Assembly: GCA_013812565.1 (NCBI GenBank)
Contig: JACCTF010000517.1
Location: forward strand, 1-17,472
Source of the DNA: Pyrinomonadaceae bacterium
Lineage (GTDB): Bacteria > Acidobacteriota > Blastocatellia > Pyrinomonadales > Pyrinomonadaceae
Reading direction: 5' to 3'
Length of the DNA stretch: 17,472 bases
Shown: one piece after another, positions 1 to 8,159 of the stretch
Layout: every line of letters begins with the position of its first letter
Numbering within the stretch: position 1 is the first letter of the stretch
Notes under the pieces: generated by a model
What the model saw: only the letters and a program-made list of their open reading frames with translations
Databases searched by the model: none
What the model was told of the DNA's origin: nothing
Position numbers and translations under genes: made by a program

Positions 1-1003
1 GATCAAGGGAGTGGGGCAATCGAGCGTGGATGCTATTCTGGAGGCTCGTACGGAGGGGGCATTCTCCTCAATCTTTGACTTTGCCGAGCGCACAGGGCAG
101 CGTGCTCTAAACAAGCGTGTGTTGGAAAGTTTGGTTTGCGCAGGGGCATTTGATTCTCTCAACATGCACGGACAGAGTGTTCATGCGTGGCGCGCACAAC
201 ACTTCGCCGGCATTGATGCTGCACTCTCGCTGGGCGCGCGCGCGCAGAGGGCACGCGCGTGCGGACAAAGCGATCTGTTTGGGAATGTAACAACAGATCG
301 AGCCGCACAATCCGTTAAGCGGCTGCCTCTGGTCGAAGCGTGGACGCAGAGGGATCTGCTCGCCGCGGAGAAAGGGGCCGTTGGTTTCTATATCACAAGT
401 CATCCGCTAAAGGATTACTCAGACATTTTGCAGGAGCTCGGGTGCATAGAGATTTTACGTTCGACCGAATGTGAACACGGTGCGCGCCTTTCCCTGGGCG
501 GAATCGTCACGGCGTTGCAGGTGCGTACAACAAAAAAGGGTGATCGCTTTGCATTGATGCGTTTGGAGGATGAAGCCGGCAGTGTAAAATGTGTCATGTG
601 GCCGGAAGTCTTTAGTAAAACAGATCGCATTTTGGAGACAGACGCGGCCGTGCTTGTGAGCGGCAGAGTGAATGGGGAAGAAGAAGGCGGAGCGACCATC
701 ATCGTTGACGAGGTAGAACGGCTTGACGAAGTGCTGCAACGTAGAGCACGTACAATGATTGTGCGCGTACCTATAACAGGGGATCCGAAAACTCTGCTGG
801 AGTCTGTATTCCTTGTACTAGACAAGCACCGCGGCAACTGCGAAGTGTTTATCGAAATGGTGTTGGAGCAGAGTATGTTAGTGCGCGCACGCACACACGG
901 AGCGCTACGTGTGCAAGGAAGCTTGCAGCTGGAAACGACATTACAAGATTTCGGATGCAAAGTTGAGTGGGTGACGCCGCAGACACCTCCTCTATGGGGA
1001 TAA
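1..1003 (+). CDS. dnaE: DNA polymerase III subunit alpha, C-terminal part (5' end cut by window)
   Basis: Catalytic polymerase subunit of the replicative DNA polymerase III holoenzyme. The reading frame is open from base 2, and its first residues read IKGVGQSSVDAI, the helix-hairpin-helix-like segment that follows the polymerase palm and fingers. The GTG at 11 is therefore internal and not a start. The ~333 residues present cover the tandem HhH region, a linker, and an OB-fold at about residues 165-245 of this fragment (SLGGIVTALQVRTTKKGDRF, then DEAGSVKCVMWPEVF), with a short C-terminal domain ending in PPLWG. A full DnaE has roughly 1150 residues, so about two thirds lies left of the window. 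accA follows after 80 bp on the same strand, a neighbourhood also seen in proteobacteria. Family assignment is secure; DnaE rather than PolC follows from the domain order. Confidence 0.95.
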   Translation, partial: IKGVGQSSVDAILEARTEGAFSSIFDFAERTGQRALNKRVLESLVCAGAFDSLNMHGQSVHAWRAQHFAGIDAALSLGARAQRARACGQSDLFGNVTTDRAAQSVKRLPLVEAWTQRDLLAAEKGAVGFYITSHPLKDYSDILQELGCIEILRSTECEHGARLSLGGIVTALQVRTTKKGDRFALMRLEDEAGSVKCVMWPEVFSKTDRILETDAAVLVSGRVNGEEEGGATIIVDEVERLDEVLQRRARTMIVRVPITGDPKTLLESVFLVLDKHRGNCEVFIEMVLEQSMLVRARTHGALRVQGSLQLETTLQDFGCKVEWVTPQTPPLWG

Positions 1004-1083
1004 GCGACGTAAAGGTTCGTAGTTAAATTTCAAGTAAATGTTTTAGAGCGGCGATCACGGACTACGGGTGCATAAGGTCTAAC

Positions 1084-1914
1084 ATGAATGAGACTACAAT
1101 AGTGAATGATCCTCTAACTGCGTTAGAACGTGTGAAGTTGGCTCGTCACAAAGACCGCCCTTACACTTTGGATTTTATCGAAAGGTTATTCGAGGATTTT
1201 GTCGAGTTACATGGCGACCGTCGTTTTGCAGAAGATGCGGCGATCGTTTGTGGCTTGGCTCGTTTTCATGGTTCACCAGTCGTCGTTTTGGGGCATCAGA
1301 AGGGGCGTGGCACAAAGCAGAGCGTACGCCGAAACTTCGGAATGCCGAAACCAGAAGGGTACCGTAAAGCTCTGCGTATGCTAAAGCTAGCGGAGAAGTT
1401 CAACCGCCCTGTCTTCTCCTTTATCGATACTTCGGGAGCTTATCCTGGTATTGATGCCGAGGAGCGTGGGCAAGCCGAAGCGATTGCTCACAACTTACGG
1501 GAAAGCTCTAAGCTGCGCGTGCCCGTGATTGTCACAGTAATCGGCGAAGGAGGATCGGGCGGAGCTTTAGCGATCGGTTTAGGTGATCGAGTGTTGATGC
1601 TGGAGAATGCCGTATATTCTGTAATTACCCCTGAAGGGTGCGCCGCCATACTGTGGAAGGATGCCGGTGAAGCGGAACGTGCCGCCACCAATCTAAGGCT
1701 TACGGCAAGTGAGTTATACCGACTCGGAATTATTGACCGAGTGGTTGCAGAGCCGCCCGGGGGGGCTCACACAACGCATGATGAGACGGCTCGCCTACTT
1801 GATGATGCGTTGCAAGAGACTCTTGCAGAGGTAACTCAATTTGATCCGCCCAGCCGACTGACGCAACGTTATAAGCGTCTGCGGGCGCTTGGTAGATGGA
1901 CTACCAGCGTGTGA
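1084..1914 (+). CDS. accA: Acetyl-CoA carboxylase carboxyltransferase subunit alpha
   Basis: Alpha half of the carboxyltransferase that moves CO2 from carboxybiotin to acetyl-CoA, giving malonyl-CoA for fatty-acid synthesis; it works as an alpha2-beta2 complex with AccD in the cytosol. Recognised by ARHKDRPYTLDFIERLF, GHQKGRGTKQSVRRNFGMP, FIDTSGAYPGIDAEERGQ, the oxyanion-hole stretch GEGGSGGALAIGLGDRV, and SVITPEGCAAILWKDA. The ATG at 1084 has AAGG about seven bases upstream, and an in-frame TAA at 1024 with no start codon in between rules out a longer form. At 276 residues it lacks most of the ~40-50-residue N-terminal helical extension of the ~319-residue E. coli protein, while the crotonase-fold core is complete. 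The C-terminus is unremarkable. A run of seven G lies at 1759-1765 in the coding sequence. accD is not in the window. Confidence 0.95.
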   Translation: MNETTIVNDPLTALERVKLARHKDRPYTLDFIERLFEDFVELHGDRRFAEDAAIVCGLARFHGSPVVVLGHQKGRGTKQSVRRNFGMPKPEGYRKALRMLKLAEKFNRPVFSFIDTSGAYPGIDAEERGQAEAIAHNLRESSKLRVPVIVTVIGEGGSGGALAIGLGDRVLMLENAVYSVITPEGCAAILWKDAGEAERAATNLRLTASELYRLGIIDRVVAEPPGGAHTTHDETARLLDDALQETLAEVTQFDPPSRLTQRYKRLRALGRWTTSV

Positions 1915-1967
1915 ATGGAGAACTAAAGAAGCCGCAGTTCCGGGAGAACCGGTATTGGAACCCTCGG

Positions 1968-2405
1968 TTAGAACGGAATATCGTCGTCAGATACTTCAAC
2001 GTTAGAAGGGGGTTCAACGGAAGATGTTTGGGTGCTATCACTGCGGGCCGCCGTGGCTGGTGTAGCTGCATCCTCATTGCGCGTGCCGATAAACTGCATA
2101 TCCGTTGCGTGGACTTCGAGCGTGTATCGCGAGCGGCCATCCTTATCGTTCCACTCTTCGACGCGAAGTCTGCCTTCGACATAGATAGGGCGACCTTTTG
2201 TCAAATACTGAGAAGCAGTTTCAGCTTGGCGGCCCCATAGAGTGACGCGAAACCAGGTTGTGACATCTTGATTTTCTCCGGCCTTATCACGACGACGCTC
2301 ATTGGTAGCCATTGTGAAACTACAGACAGGGGTGCCCTGTGTTGTATAACGAAGCTCCGGGTCGCGCCCCAAATTGCCGACCAAAATTATTCTGTTAAAT
2401 GACAT
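1968..2405 (-). CDS. ssb: Single-stranded DNA-binding protein
   Basis: Tetramer-forming protein that coats single-stranded DNA in replication, recombination and repair and recruits partners through its C-terminal tip. The 145-residue product starts MSFNRIILVGNLGRDPELRY, the conserved first strands of the SSB OB-fold. It continues with TTWFRVTLWGRQAETASQYL and GRPIYVEGRL, and has a low-complexity Ala/Ser/Thr/Glu linker at about residues 113-138. It ends in the acidic tip DDDIPF, the known docking motif for proteins such as RecO, PriA and Exo I. The ATG at 2405 is preceded by AAGGA seven bases away; a 30-residue upstream extension of the frame has no SSB similarity and was excluded. It converges with accA and diverges from recN, sharing a 139-bp AT-rich promoter region. 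recO, a classical SSB-tip partner, is also in the window. Confidence 0.96.
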   Translation of the reverse strand: MSFNRIILVGNLGRDPELRYTTQGTPVCSFTMATNERRRDKAGENQDVTTWFRVTLWGRQAETASQYLTKGRPIYVEGRLRVEEWNDKDGRSRYTLEVHATDMQFIGTRNEDAATPATAARSDSTQTSSVEPPSNVEVSDDDIPF

Positions 2406-2476
2406 GATGTGATCCTTAGATAGAGAGGGTGGAACAGCAAAGTCGCATATTACGCTTATCACAAACATCGGGTCAA
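2403..2476 (-). promoter_or_regulatory. Candidate ssb promoter and leader
   Basis: On the minus strand a TTGACC -35-like hexamer (2471-2476) is followed after 18 bp by TAATAT (2447-2452) as a -10-like hexamer. The implied transcript start lies about 35 bases before the ssb ATG, and the AAGGA ribosome site falls between. The -35 matches the sigma-70-type consensus at 5 of 6 positions and the -10 at 4 of 6. Position and strand fit ssb, but it was found by eye only. Confidence 0.45.
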
Positions 2477-2498
2477 GAATAGTTCGCCATTCCATAAG

Positions 2499-2527
2499 TT
2501 AAAGTGAAATATTAAAAGTAATATATT
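2499..2527 (+). promoter_or_regulatory. Candidate recN promoter
   Basis: TTAAAG (2499-2504), a 17-bp spacer and TATATT (2522-2527) make a sigma-70-like pair on the plus strand. The start point would be close to 2534, leaving only about 10 untranslated bases before the recN ATG at 2545. The stretch is very AT-rich, and the -10 sits in a 10-bp palindrome (TAATATATTA, 2519-2528) that could be an operator. No LexA box of known type was recognised, although recN is an SOS gene in several phyla. Confidence 0.4.
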
Positions 2528-2544
2528 AGTTAACAAGATGCTTC

Positions 2545-4329
2545 ATGTTGAAGTTCCTTAACATATCAAATCTGGCTGTGGTCCACAGGCTAGATGTCGA
2601 GTTTCATCCAGGCCTTAATCTACTAACGGGTGAGACAGGAGCCGGTAAGTCCATCATTGTTGACGCTTTAAGCTTGCTGCTCGGAAGCCGTGGCACAAGC
2701 GAGGCAGTACGCACTAATGAACGTGCGGCAATTGTTGCCGGCTACTTCGAACCGGAAGCTGAGGTAGAGCAACAGATAGATGCGATTTTGACGGAGGTGG
2801 GAATTGAGGAGGGGATCACAGAGGGTTTGACGATTCGCCGCGAAGTGAACGCGAACGGACGCAGTCGGACATTTATTAATGATCGAAATATGACAACCGC
2901 CACTCTGAAATCGCTACAGCCTTTTTTGGTTGAGATTCATGGTCAGGGGGAACAGCAGACGCTCGCCTCGACGCGTTTTCACGTTGACATATTAGACAAT
3001 TTCGCGGCCTGCACGGCCTTCCGACGCGAAGTAGCGAGCGCTTTCGCAAACCGTAAGGAAATTCTCGAGGATATTCAGACGCTCCGGCATAGCGCCGCTG
3101 AAGCAGAGCGTCTGGCAAGTTTTCTACAATATCAACTAACGGAGATTGAGACCGCCGCGCTGCATCCGGGGGAGGACGTGGAACTGTCCGCCGAACGAAC
3201 TCTCCTCGGACACGCCGAGAAGGCTCTAGCATTGAGCGGGGCAGCTTACGCGGAACTATATGAAAGTGATCACAGCGTGCTGACAAGCCTTGCTTCGGTG
3301 CGTCGCCGTGTGCAGCAGTTGAGTGAAATTGATCCCCGCCTGATTCAAACTTTGGAAGTTTTAGAGGCGGCCACGATAGTGCTGACCGATATAGCTGAAA
3401 CGTTGCGGGGGCACGGCGCGAATATAGATTTCTCACCGGCGCGACTGGGTGAGATTGAAGATCGTTTATCGCAATTAGAGAAACTTAAGCGCAAATACGG
3501 CAAAGATCTGCAAGAGATTTTGCGCTTTAAGGAAGACCTCAAAACGCAACTCTGTGAAGTTGAAAACGTGGAGGATCGCGAGCGCGTTTTACAAGTACGG
3601 TTAACGGCGGCTGAACAAGGTTATATCTCGGTTGCGAAGCGTTTAACGGAAGATCGTCGGGCGGCGGCTAAAAGGTTAGAAGAACGCGTCATGGAAGAGT
3701 TACATCAGGTGGCGATGGAACGCGCGCAGTTTAAAGTCGATGTCAAGACGGCAAAGTTGATTGGGGATGAAAATAATCCTGCGGGGGAAGACCCTACATT
3801 CTGGAGTCCACAGGGAGCAGACCGCGTTGAGTTCTTGCTCTCAGCCAATCCGGGTGAGAGCTTGCGGCCGCTGGCGCGCATCGCTTCGGGCGGCGAACTC
3901 TCACGTGTGATGTTGGCGCTACGAACTGTGTGTGCTGGTGGGCAGGGGCCTGGGGAGCGTTCGGGTAATGCGACGCTTGTGTTTGACGAAGTTGATGCGG
4001 GCATCGGCGGTCGTGTCGCTGAAGCAGTCGGACGCCGTCTCAAAGCACTTGCCGCCGGGGGACAGCAGATTCTATGTGTCACACACCAAGCGCAAATCGC
4101 CAGGTTTGCGGATCATCACTATGCGGTTTCAAAAAACCTAGATGGTGAGCGCACGGTAACTATGGTCAAAGAGCTTAGCCGAGAGGAGCGCGTCAGCGAG
4201 TTGGCGCGCATGATTGGCGGTGCGGAGATGGCCGCGACTACACAGCAAACCGCGCGCTGGCTGCTTGAAAACTCTGGCAGCAGCAAAGGGGAGAACGCTT
4301 CCGCTCCACGAAAAGCGCGACGGCGCTAG
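2545..4329 (+). CDS. recN: DNA repair protein RecN
   Basis: SMC-like ATPase of double-strand-break repair that binds DNA ends and promotes RecA-dependent recombination. The N-terminal head carries Walker A GETGAGKS at residues 29-36. A long charged helical region at about residues 150-375 (the coiled coil, shorter than in SMC proteins) follows, then the C-terminal head with ABC signature IASGGELSRVMLAL and Walker B TLVFDEVDAGIGG, and the switch histidine region CVTHQAQIARFADHHY. All are canonical RecN features. At 594 residues it is slightly longer than the usual ~550-570, mainly through a basic tail ending in ARKARRR. The ATG at 2545 has no clear Shine-Dalgarno sequence; with the proposed promoter the mRNA would be nearly leaderless. 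miaB starts 77 bp downstream on the same strand. Confidence 0.96.
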   Translation: MLKFLNISNLAVVHRLDVEFHPGLNLLTGETGAGKSIIVDALSLLLGSRGTSEAVRTNERAAIVAGYFEPEAEVEQQIDAILTEVGIEEGITEGLTIRREVNANGRSRTFINDRNMTTATLKSLQPFLVEIHGQGEQQTLASTRFHVDILDNFAACTAFRREVASAFANRKEILEDIQTLRHSAAEAERLASFLQYQLTEIETAALHPGEDVELSAERTLLGHAEKALALSGAAYAELYESDHSVLTSLASVRRRVQQLSEIDPRLIQTLEVLEAATIVLTDIAETLRGHGANIDFSPARLGEIEDRLSQLEKLKRKYGKDLQEILRFKEDLKTQLCEVENVEDRERVLQVRLTAAEQGYISVAKRLTEDRRAAAKRLEERVMEELHQVAMERAQFKVDVKTAKLIGDENNPAGEDPTFWSPQGADRVEFLLSANPGESLRPLARIASGGELSRVMLALRTVCAGGQGPGERSGNATLVFDEVDAGIGGRVAEAVGRRLKALAAGGQQILCVTHQAQIARFADHHYAVSKNLDGERTVTMVKELSREERVSELARMIGGAEMAATTQQTARWLLENSGSSKGENASAPRKARRR

Positions 4330-4406
4330 GGGCGAGTTGAGGAGCCTCGAACAACCATCACCGCTCGAGAGTAAATTCTGCTACACTTTGTCAAGCCATA
4401 GAGCAG

Positions 4407-5786
4407 ATGCAAAAAAGTATGAAGGGCAAAAGCGTCTACATCGAAACATTCGGTTGTCAAATGAACGTTGCCGACACAGAGCGCGCTGTGACGCTTCTGC
4501 GCGCGGCCGGCTACGAATTGACAAAGCAGGATGACACTGCTGACGTAGTGATCTTTAACACCTGTTCAGTGCGCGCGCGCGCCGAGCAAAAGGTATTTAA
4601 CCGCATTGGTGAAGTGCGCCATAAACGATGCGGCAAGGAGCCCTTGATCGCTGTAACGGGGTGTGTTGCCCAATTGAAAGGCGAAGCGTTGTTTGCTCAA
4701 ACGCCAGCGATAAGCGTGGTAGCTGGTACGCGTGCGACGGATCGCCTTCCGGATTTGATTGAGCGTGCACTCAACGGCGAGCAGAAACTGTTGGATATAG
4801 ATGAACGAAGGAAAGGCGAAGTTTGGGATGTATCTCCTGTTGAACGTCATTCACCATATGTTGCTTTTGTCCCTATCATTGAGGGGTGCAACAAGTTTTG
4901 TTCCTACTGCATAGTGCCATTCTCACGCGGGCGTGAGCAGAGTCGGCCTCCACAAGAAGTGATTACAGAGGTTCGACGATTGCGGGAAGAAGGCTTTCGG
5001 GAAGTGCACTTAATCGGGCAGAACGTGAACAGTTATCGACCGCCGCCGGAAACAGAGTTAGAGGGTTTTGCGGGGGCAACACCTTTTTCGCGTCTGCTGC
5101 GCGCGGTGGCTGCAACGGGAATGGAGCGTGTCAAGTTTACCACCTCTTTTCCGCGCGATTTCCATCCTGATATTGTGCGTGCCATAGATGAGTTCGATAA
5201 CCTCTGCAACTGGGTGCATCTACCCGTGCAGTCGGGTTGTGATCGCATCTTGCGTGCGATGCGTAGAGGATACAAAGTGGCAGACTACCTGGCGTGTGTA
5301 GAGTCTATTAAATCAGCGCGTAGAATGATCGCTTTAACCAGCGACATAATCGTTGGGTATCCTGGGGAGACCTCAGACGAGTTCGCCGAGACGATACTAT
5401 TAGTTCAGCAGTGTCAATATGATGGGCTGTATATCTTCAAGTATTCTGAAAGGTCGGGAACGCCTGCCGCTAACTTTCCTAATGACGTATCGGATATTGA
5501 GAAGACTAAACGTTTTATGGCGCTCGAATCAGTTCAACGGAACATCCAGCGCAAAGTTTACAACGGTTATGTCGGGCGAAAGCTGAGTGTGCTTGTCGAG
5601 AAGGGTAGCACTAGGCACGCGGGTCAGTTGACGGGACATTCAAAGTGCAACAAAGTTATTAACTTTACTGGCTCCCTAGACTTTGTCGGCGAAACCGTTG
5701 AGGTGTGCATATTGGAAGCTAAAGAGAATAGCCTCTATGGCAAAATAATTGATTCGAGGGTTGACCCATCTTCAAGTCATAGGTGA
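4407..5786 (+). CDS. miaB: tRNA-2-methylthio-N6-dimethylallyladenosine synthase
   Basis: Radical-SAM methylthiotransferase that adds a methylthio group to i6A at position 37 of tRNAs reading UNN codons. The N-terminal UPF0004 domain has its three cluster-binding cysteines, Cys17 in FGCQMN, Cys53 in NTCSVR and Cys86 in TGCVAQ. The radical-SAM domain has Cys161, Cys165 and Cys168 in the motif GCNKFCSYC. The C-terminal TRAM domain covers about residues 380-450. GCNKFCSYCIVPFSRGRE followed by HLIGQNVNSY is typical of MiaB rather than of RimO or MtaB. The start is either ATG 4407 or ATG 4419; neither has a strong ribosome site, and the second gives the more usual N-terminus MKGKSVYIETFGC. The next gene begins 9 bp after its stop, so they are likely co-transcribed. 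Confidence 0.95.
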   Translation: MQKSMKGKSVYIETFGCQMNVADTERAVTLLRAAGYELTKQDDTADVVIFNTCSVRARAEQKVFNRIGEVRHKRCGKEPLIAVTGCVAQLKGEALFAQTPAISVVAGTRATDRLPDLIERALNGEQKLLDIDERRKGEVWDVSPVERHSPYVAFVPIIEGCNKFCSYCIVPFSRGREQSRPPQEVITEVRRLREEGFREVHLIGQNVNSYRPPPETELEGFAGATPFSRLLRAVAATGMERVKFTTSFPRDFHPDIVRAIDEFDNLCNWVHLPVQSGCDRILRAMRRGYKVADYLACVESIKSARRMIALTSDIIVGYPGETSDEFAETILLVQQCQYDGLYIFKYSERSGTPAANFPNDVSDIEKTKRFMALESVQRNIQRKVYNGYVGRKLSVLVEKGSTRHAGQLTGHSKCNKVINFTGSLDFVGETVEVCILEAKENSLYGKIIDSRVDPSSSHR

Positions 5787-5795
5787 GGTAGAAGC

Positions 5796-6287
5796 ATGGA
5801 TATTGAGGTAAAGATTAGAGGTTTGATGATGGATCCTAATAGTGGTACGCCAATAATCATCCTCAAGGACGTACATAGCGAAACGATCTTGCCGATCTGG
5901 GTCGGCGCATATGAGGCAAACGCGATCGCACTTGAGATTGAGAAGATGGCATCGCAGCGACCAATGACGCATGATCTTTTACGTAACATGATTGTGCAAA
6001 TGGGAGTTCGGGTTGAGCGCGTAGTGGTAACTGAATTAAGAGATAACACTTTCTTCGCGGTGATCGAAATGCGCGCCAGTGATGGTGAGGCTTTAATGCT
6101 TGATGCCCGACCATCGGATGCCATCGCTTTGGCATTGCGTGCCGACTGCCCAATTTTCGTCAATGAAGAAGTGATAAGAGCTTCGCGAAATACCTTGTCG
6201 GGGAGTGAAGAAGATGCAACGACAATTCGGGGCGAGGAAGAAGAATGGCCGGACGTGATCGGGGAAGCAGGCGATTTGCCGATGTAG
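5796..6287 (+). CDS. Bifunctional nuclease family protein (BFN/DUF151)
   Basis: A 163-residue protein of the BFN domain family (DUF151), widespread in bacteria and plants. Plant members have been reported to have DNase and RNase activity, but the bacterial role is poorly defined. Visible hallmarks are MDIEVKIRGLMMDPNSGTP, the block LPIWVGAYEANAIALEIE (about residues 32-50), TELRDNTFFAVIEMR, and the block LDARPSDAIALALRADCPIF (about residues 102-121). The domain occupies residues ~1-130; an acidic, Glu-rich tail with no recognisable fold follows. The ATG at 5796 is preceded by GAGGTAGA and lies 9 bp after miaB. parA starts 38 bp downstream. Family assignment is strong; the function is not known from sequence. 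Confidence 0.9.
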   Translation: MDIEVKIRGLMMDPNSGTPIIILKDVHSETILPIWVGAYEANAIALEIEKMASQRPMTHDLLRNMIVQMGVRVERVVVTELRDNTFFAVIEMRASDGEALMLDARPSDAIALALRADCPIFVNEEVIRASRNTLSGSEEDATTIRGEEEEWPDVIGEAGDLPM

Positions 6288-6325
6288 AGATGGTCAGTTG
6301 AGTAGTTAAGTTTAAGGTCTATGAC

Positions 6326-7108
6326 GTGGTGAGGGCAAAAGCTTTGGTAGGCGTGGTCATCGCGATCGCGAATCAAAAGGGTGGGGTAGGGAAGACTACC
6401 ACGGCCATTAACCTTGCTGCCGCCTTCGCACAGCGCGGCCGCCGTGTTCTGCTTGTTGATATGGACCCGCAAGGAAATAGTTCGATTTCATACCTTGATC
6501 CACGAAGTATGAACTGTTCGACTTATGAAATGTTAACTGATGGGCAGAATGATCCAAGCGACTACGTTTATCAAACCCCCGTACAGGGATTAGACATAAT
6601 TCCGGCGCGTATTAATCTGGCTAAGTTGGAAGCAAAGCTTGTCGGTGATTTCGATGCGCCCTTTCGGCTGAAGGATAGACTAGAGATTTTACAGGAACGA
6701 TATGAATTTGTCCTGATCGACACCCCGCCGACCCTCGGACTAATTACCGTCAACGCTTTGGTTGCGGCAACATACGTATTGATTCCAATCCAATCATCGT
6801 TCTACGCGTTGGAAGGAACCGATGACCTTCTCGAAACCATTGAGAAGGTCAAAGCGAGACCTAACCCAAATCTGCGTGTTTTAGGTGTAGTAGTAACATT
6901 GCATGATCGGCGGACAACGTTGGCTCGCGAGGTCCACGAACATATCAAAACGGTTTTTGGTGCGAAGACATTTGAAACAGTGATCACTAAAAGCGTGCGT
7001 TTAGAGGAAGCACCGGCGTATCGAGAAGCGATTTTTACCTTCGCACCAAATTCTTCAGGTGCCAAGGAATATGCAAAGCTTTGTGAAGAGGTGATGAGCC
7101 GTGTCTAG
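6326..7108 (+). CDS. parA: Chromosome-partitioning ATPase ParA (Soj)
   Basis: Nucleoid-bound ATPase that drives origin segregation together with ParB and parS. The deviant Walker A motif KGGVGKTTT is at residues 18-26, Walker A' is VDMDPQGNSS, and the Walker B-like segment is FVLIDTPPTLGLITVNAL. At 260 residues with a very short N-terminus it is of the chromosomal Soj type, not the plasmid type with an N-terminal HTH. A GTG at 6326 is chosen because AAGG lies eight bases upstream; GTG 6329 or GTG 6353 are possible, and an ATG at 6321 is out of frame. It overlaps parB by 8 bp, so the pair is translationally coupled. The usual chromosomal neighbours mnmG and rsmG are absent here. Confidence 0.94.
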   Translation: MVRAKALVGVVIAIANQKGGVGKTTTAINLAAAFAQRGRRVLLVDMDPQGNSSISYLDPRSMNCSTYEMLTDGQNDPSDYVYQTPVQGLDIIPARINLAKLEAKLVGDFDAPFRLKDRLEILQERYEFVLIDTPPTLGLITVNALVAATYVLIPIQSSFYALEGTDDLLETIEKVKARPNPNLRVLGVVVTLHDRRTTLAREVHEHIKTVFGAKTFETVITKSVRLEEAPAYREAIFTFAPNSSGAKEYAKLCEEVMSRV

Positions 7109-7979
7109 GAGAGGTCTGCCGGTTGGAATAAGCATGCGCCATGATGCGCATTACGTAGAGGAGTTAGCCGGTCAACGTCCAACCCCGATTGGCCGGATGA
7201 TTTCGATTGATCAATTAGATCCTAACCCAGAACAACCGCGCGTTGAGGTTGGTGATCTCGCTGACCTCACGGCATCAATCCTTGAAAAAGGTGTGTTAGA
7301 ACCGCTGCTCGTGAAACCCTCGCATGTGAGCGGCGGAAGATGGCTGATTATCGCTGGCGAGCGGCGTTGGCGAGCGGCACGGGCAGCAGGTTTATGCGAA
7401 GTACCTTGCATAGAGATGAATGTGGATGATAAAGCGGTCGCCGAGATTGCCTTGATCGAAAATTTACAGCGGAAAGACCTCACGGCTTGGGAGGAGGCCG
7501 ACGGATTAGCGGCTTTATGCGAGCGGTTCGGGTACACGCACGAAGAAGTTGCCCGAAAAATGGGTAAAAGTCGCAGCACTATTACTGAGTCCCTCTCTAT
7601 CGCCTCATTACCTAAAGTTATACGTGAGCAATGTCGGCACGCCGACATTAATGCCAAATCTCTTATTCTTCAAGTTGTCCGTCAGCCGCATGATGAAGCA
7701 ATGCAGCAAATGGTTGAGACAATCCAGAAGCGTGGTTTGACTCGTGATCAAGCTCGGCAAACTCGCAAGAAGCGCATTTCTGATAATGTCCAGTCAATTG
7801 AATCGCAAGACAAAGAGAAGAGAGAATCACCATATGTTTTTAGATACCAATCTCCAGATCGCAAATTTAAGCTGGAAATGGAATTTACCGATGCTGATAT
7901 TTCCCCTGAAGACTTAATATTTGCACTTCGTTCTGTGGTTATATCAGTTGAGGACGGCGCGTCCGATAACCACAATTAA
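7101..7979 (+). CDS. parB: Chromosome-partitioning protein ParB (Spo0J)
   Basis: CTP-dependent clamp that loads at parS, spreads along DNA and stimulates ParA. The N-terminal CTP-binding ParB/Srx domain has GERRWRAARAAG (from residue 86) and ENLQRKDLTAWEEA (from residue 120). The central helix-turn-helix is at about residues 145-172 (THEEVARKMGKSRSTITESL). The C-terminal dimerisation region is divergent, starting near residue 235. The GTG at 7101 overlaps the parA stop and has AGAGGTGA just upstream; a downstream ATG at 7134 is the alternative. Length of 292 residues is normal. The TAA stop at 7977-7979 abuts, and shares one base with, the direct repeat of an inserted MITE-like element, so 3' transcript processing may have been altered. 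Confidence 0.94.
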   Translation: MSRRGLPVGISMRHDAHYVEELAGQRPTPIGRMISIDQLDPNPEQPRVEVGDLADLTASILEKGVLEPLLVKPSHVSGGRWLIIAGERRWRAARAAGLCEVPCIEMNVDDKAVAEIALIENLQRKDLTAWEEADGLAALCERFGYTHEEVARKMGKSRSTITESLSIASLPKVIREQCRHADINAKSLILQVVRQPHDEAMQQMVETIQKRGLTRDQARQTRKKRISDNVQSIESQDKEKRESPYVFRYQSPDRKFKLEMEFTDADISPEDLIFALRSVVISVEDGASDNHN

Positions 7980-7987
7980 ACCCTATG
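7979..7987. repeat. Left 9-bp target-site duplication (AACCCTATG)
   Basis: Exact direct repeat of 8087-8095, directly abutting the left inverted terminal repeat. Its first base is the last base of the parB TAA stop codon, so the insertion spared the parB reading frame by the narrowest margin. Confidence 0.75.
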
Positions 7988-8086
7988 GGCTTTGCCCAAA
8001 AAGTCGGTTTCGTGCCCATACATTGGGTGAGTAAAATTGGACAGACCCTATATCTCACGGTCAGTCGGTACTTTTTAGGCAAAGCC
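7988..8086. mobile_element. 99-bp MITE-like element with 17-bp terminal inverted repeats
   Basis: The left end GGCTTTGCCCAAAAAGT (7988-8004) and the right end ACTTTTTAGGCAAAGCC (8070-8086) are inverted copies, 16 of 17 identical. Immediately outside both ends is the identical 9-mer AACCCTATG, as expected of a target-site duplication. The 65-bp interior has no ORF, so the element would need a transposase in trans. A GGCTTTG terminus with a 9-bp duplication resembles, from memory, the IS903 group of the IS5 family; that relation is an inference. The element begins 9 bp after the last base of the parB stop. Confidence 0.78.
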
Positions 8087-8095
8087 AACCCTATG
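8087..8095. repeat. Right 9-bp target-site duplication (AACCCTATG)
   Basis: Exact direct repeat of 7979-7987, abutting the right inverted terminal repeat. The neighbouring bases on each side differ, so the repeat length is exactly nine. Confidence 0.75.
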
Positions 8096-8159
8096 TGAAT
8101 GTCGCTTAGTTGTTCGCCAATTGACATAGGATAGTTGCTAAAGAAGCTGTAAAGCCGAG

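Noticed and set aside
415..960. Long minus-strand open frame opposite dnaE
   Set aside because: Ser/Thr/Arg-rich shadow of the dnaE coding strand with no motifs.
1759..1765. Run of seven G in accA as a phase-variable tract
   Set aside because: accA is essential in most bacteria and the tract is short; coding for Pro-Pro-Gly-Gly explains it.
1896..2240. Plus-strand open frame overlapping the end of accA and ssb
   Set aside because: Antisense shadow of ssb; no ribosome site or protein-family features.
4569..4582. Alternating GTGCGCGCGCGCGC tract (a similar one at about 234-245) as a Z-DNA or regulatory element
   Set aside because: Both lie inside coding sequence and are explained by Arg-Ala-Arg-Ala type codons in miaB and dnaE.
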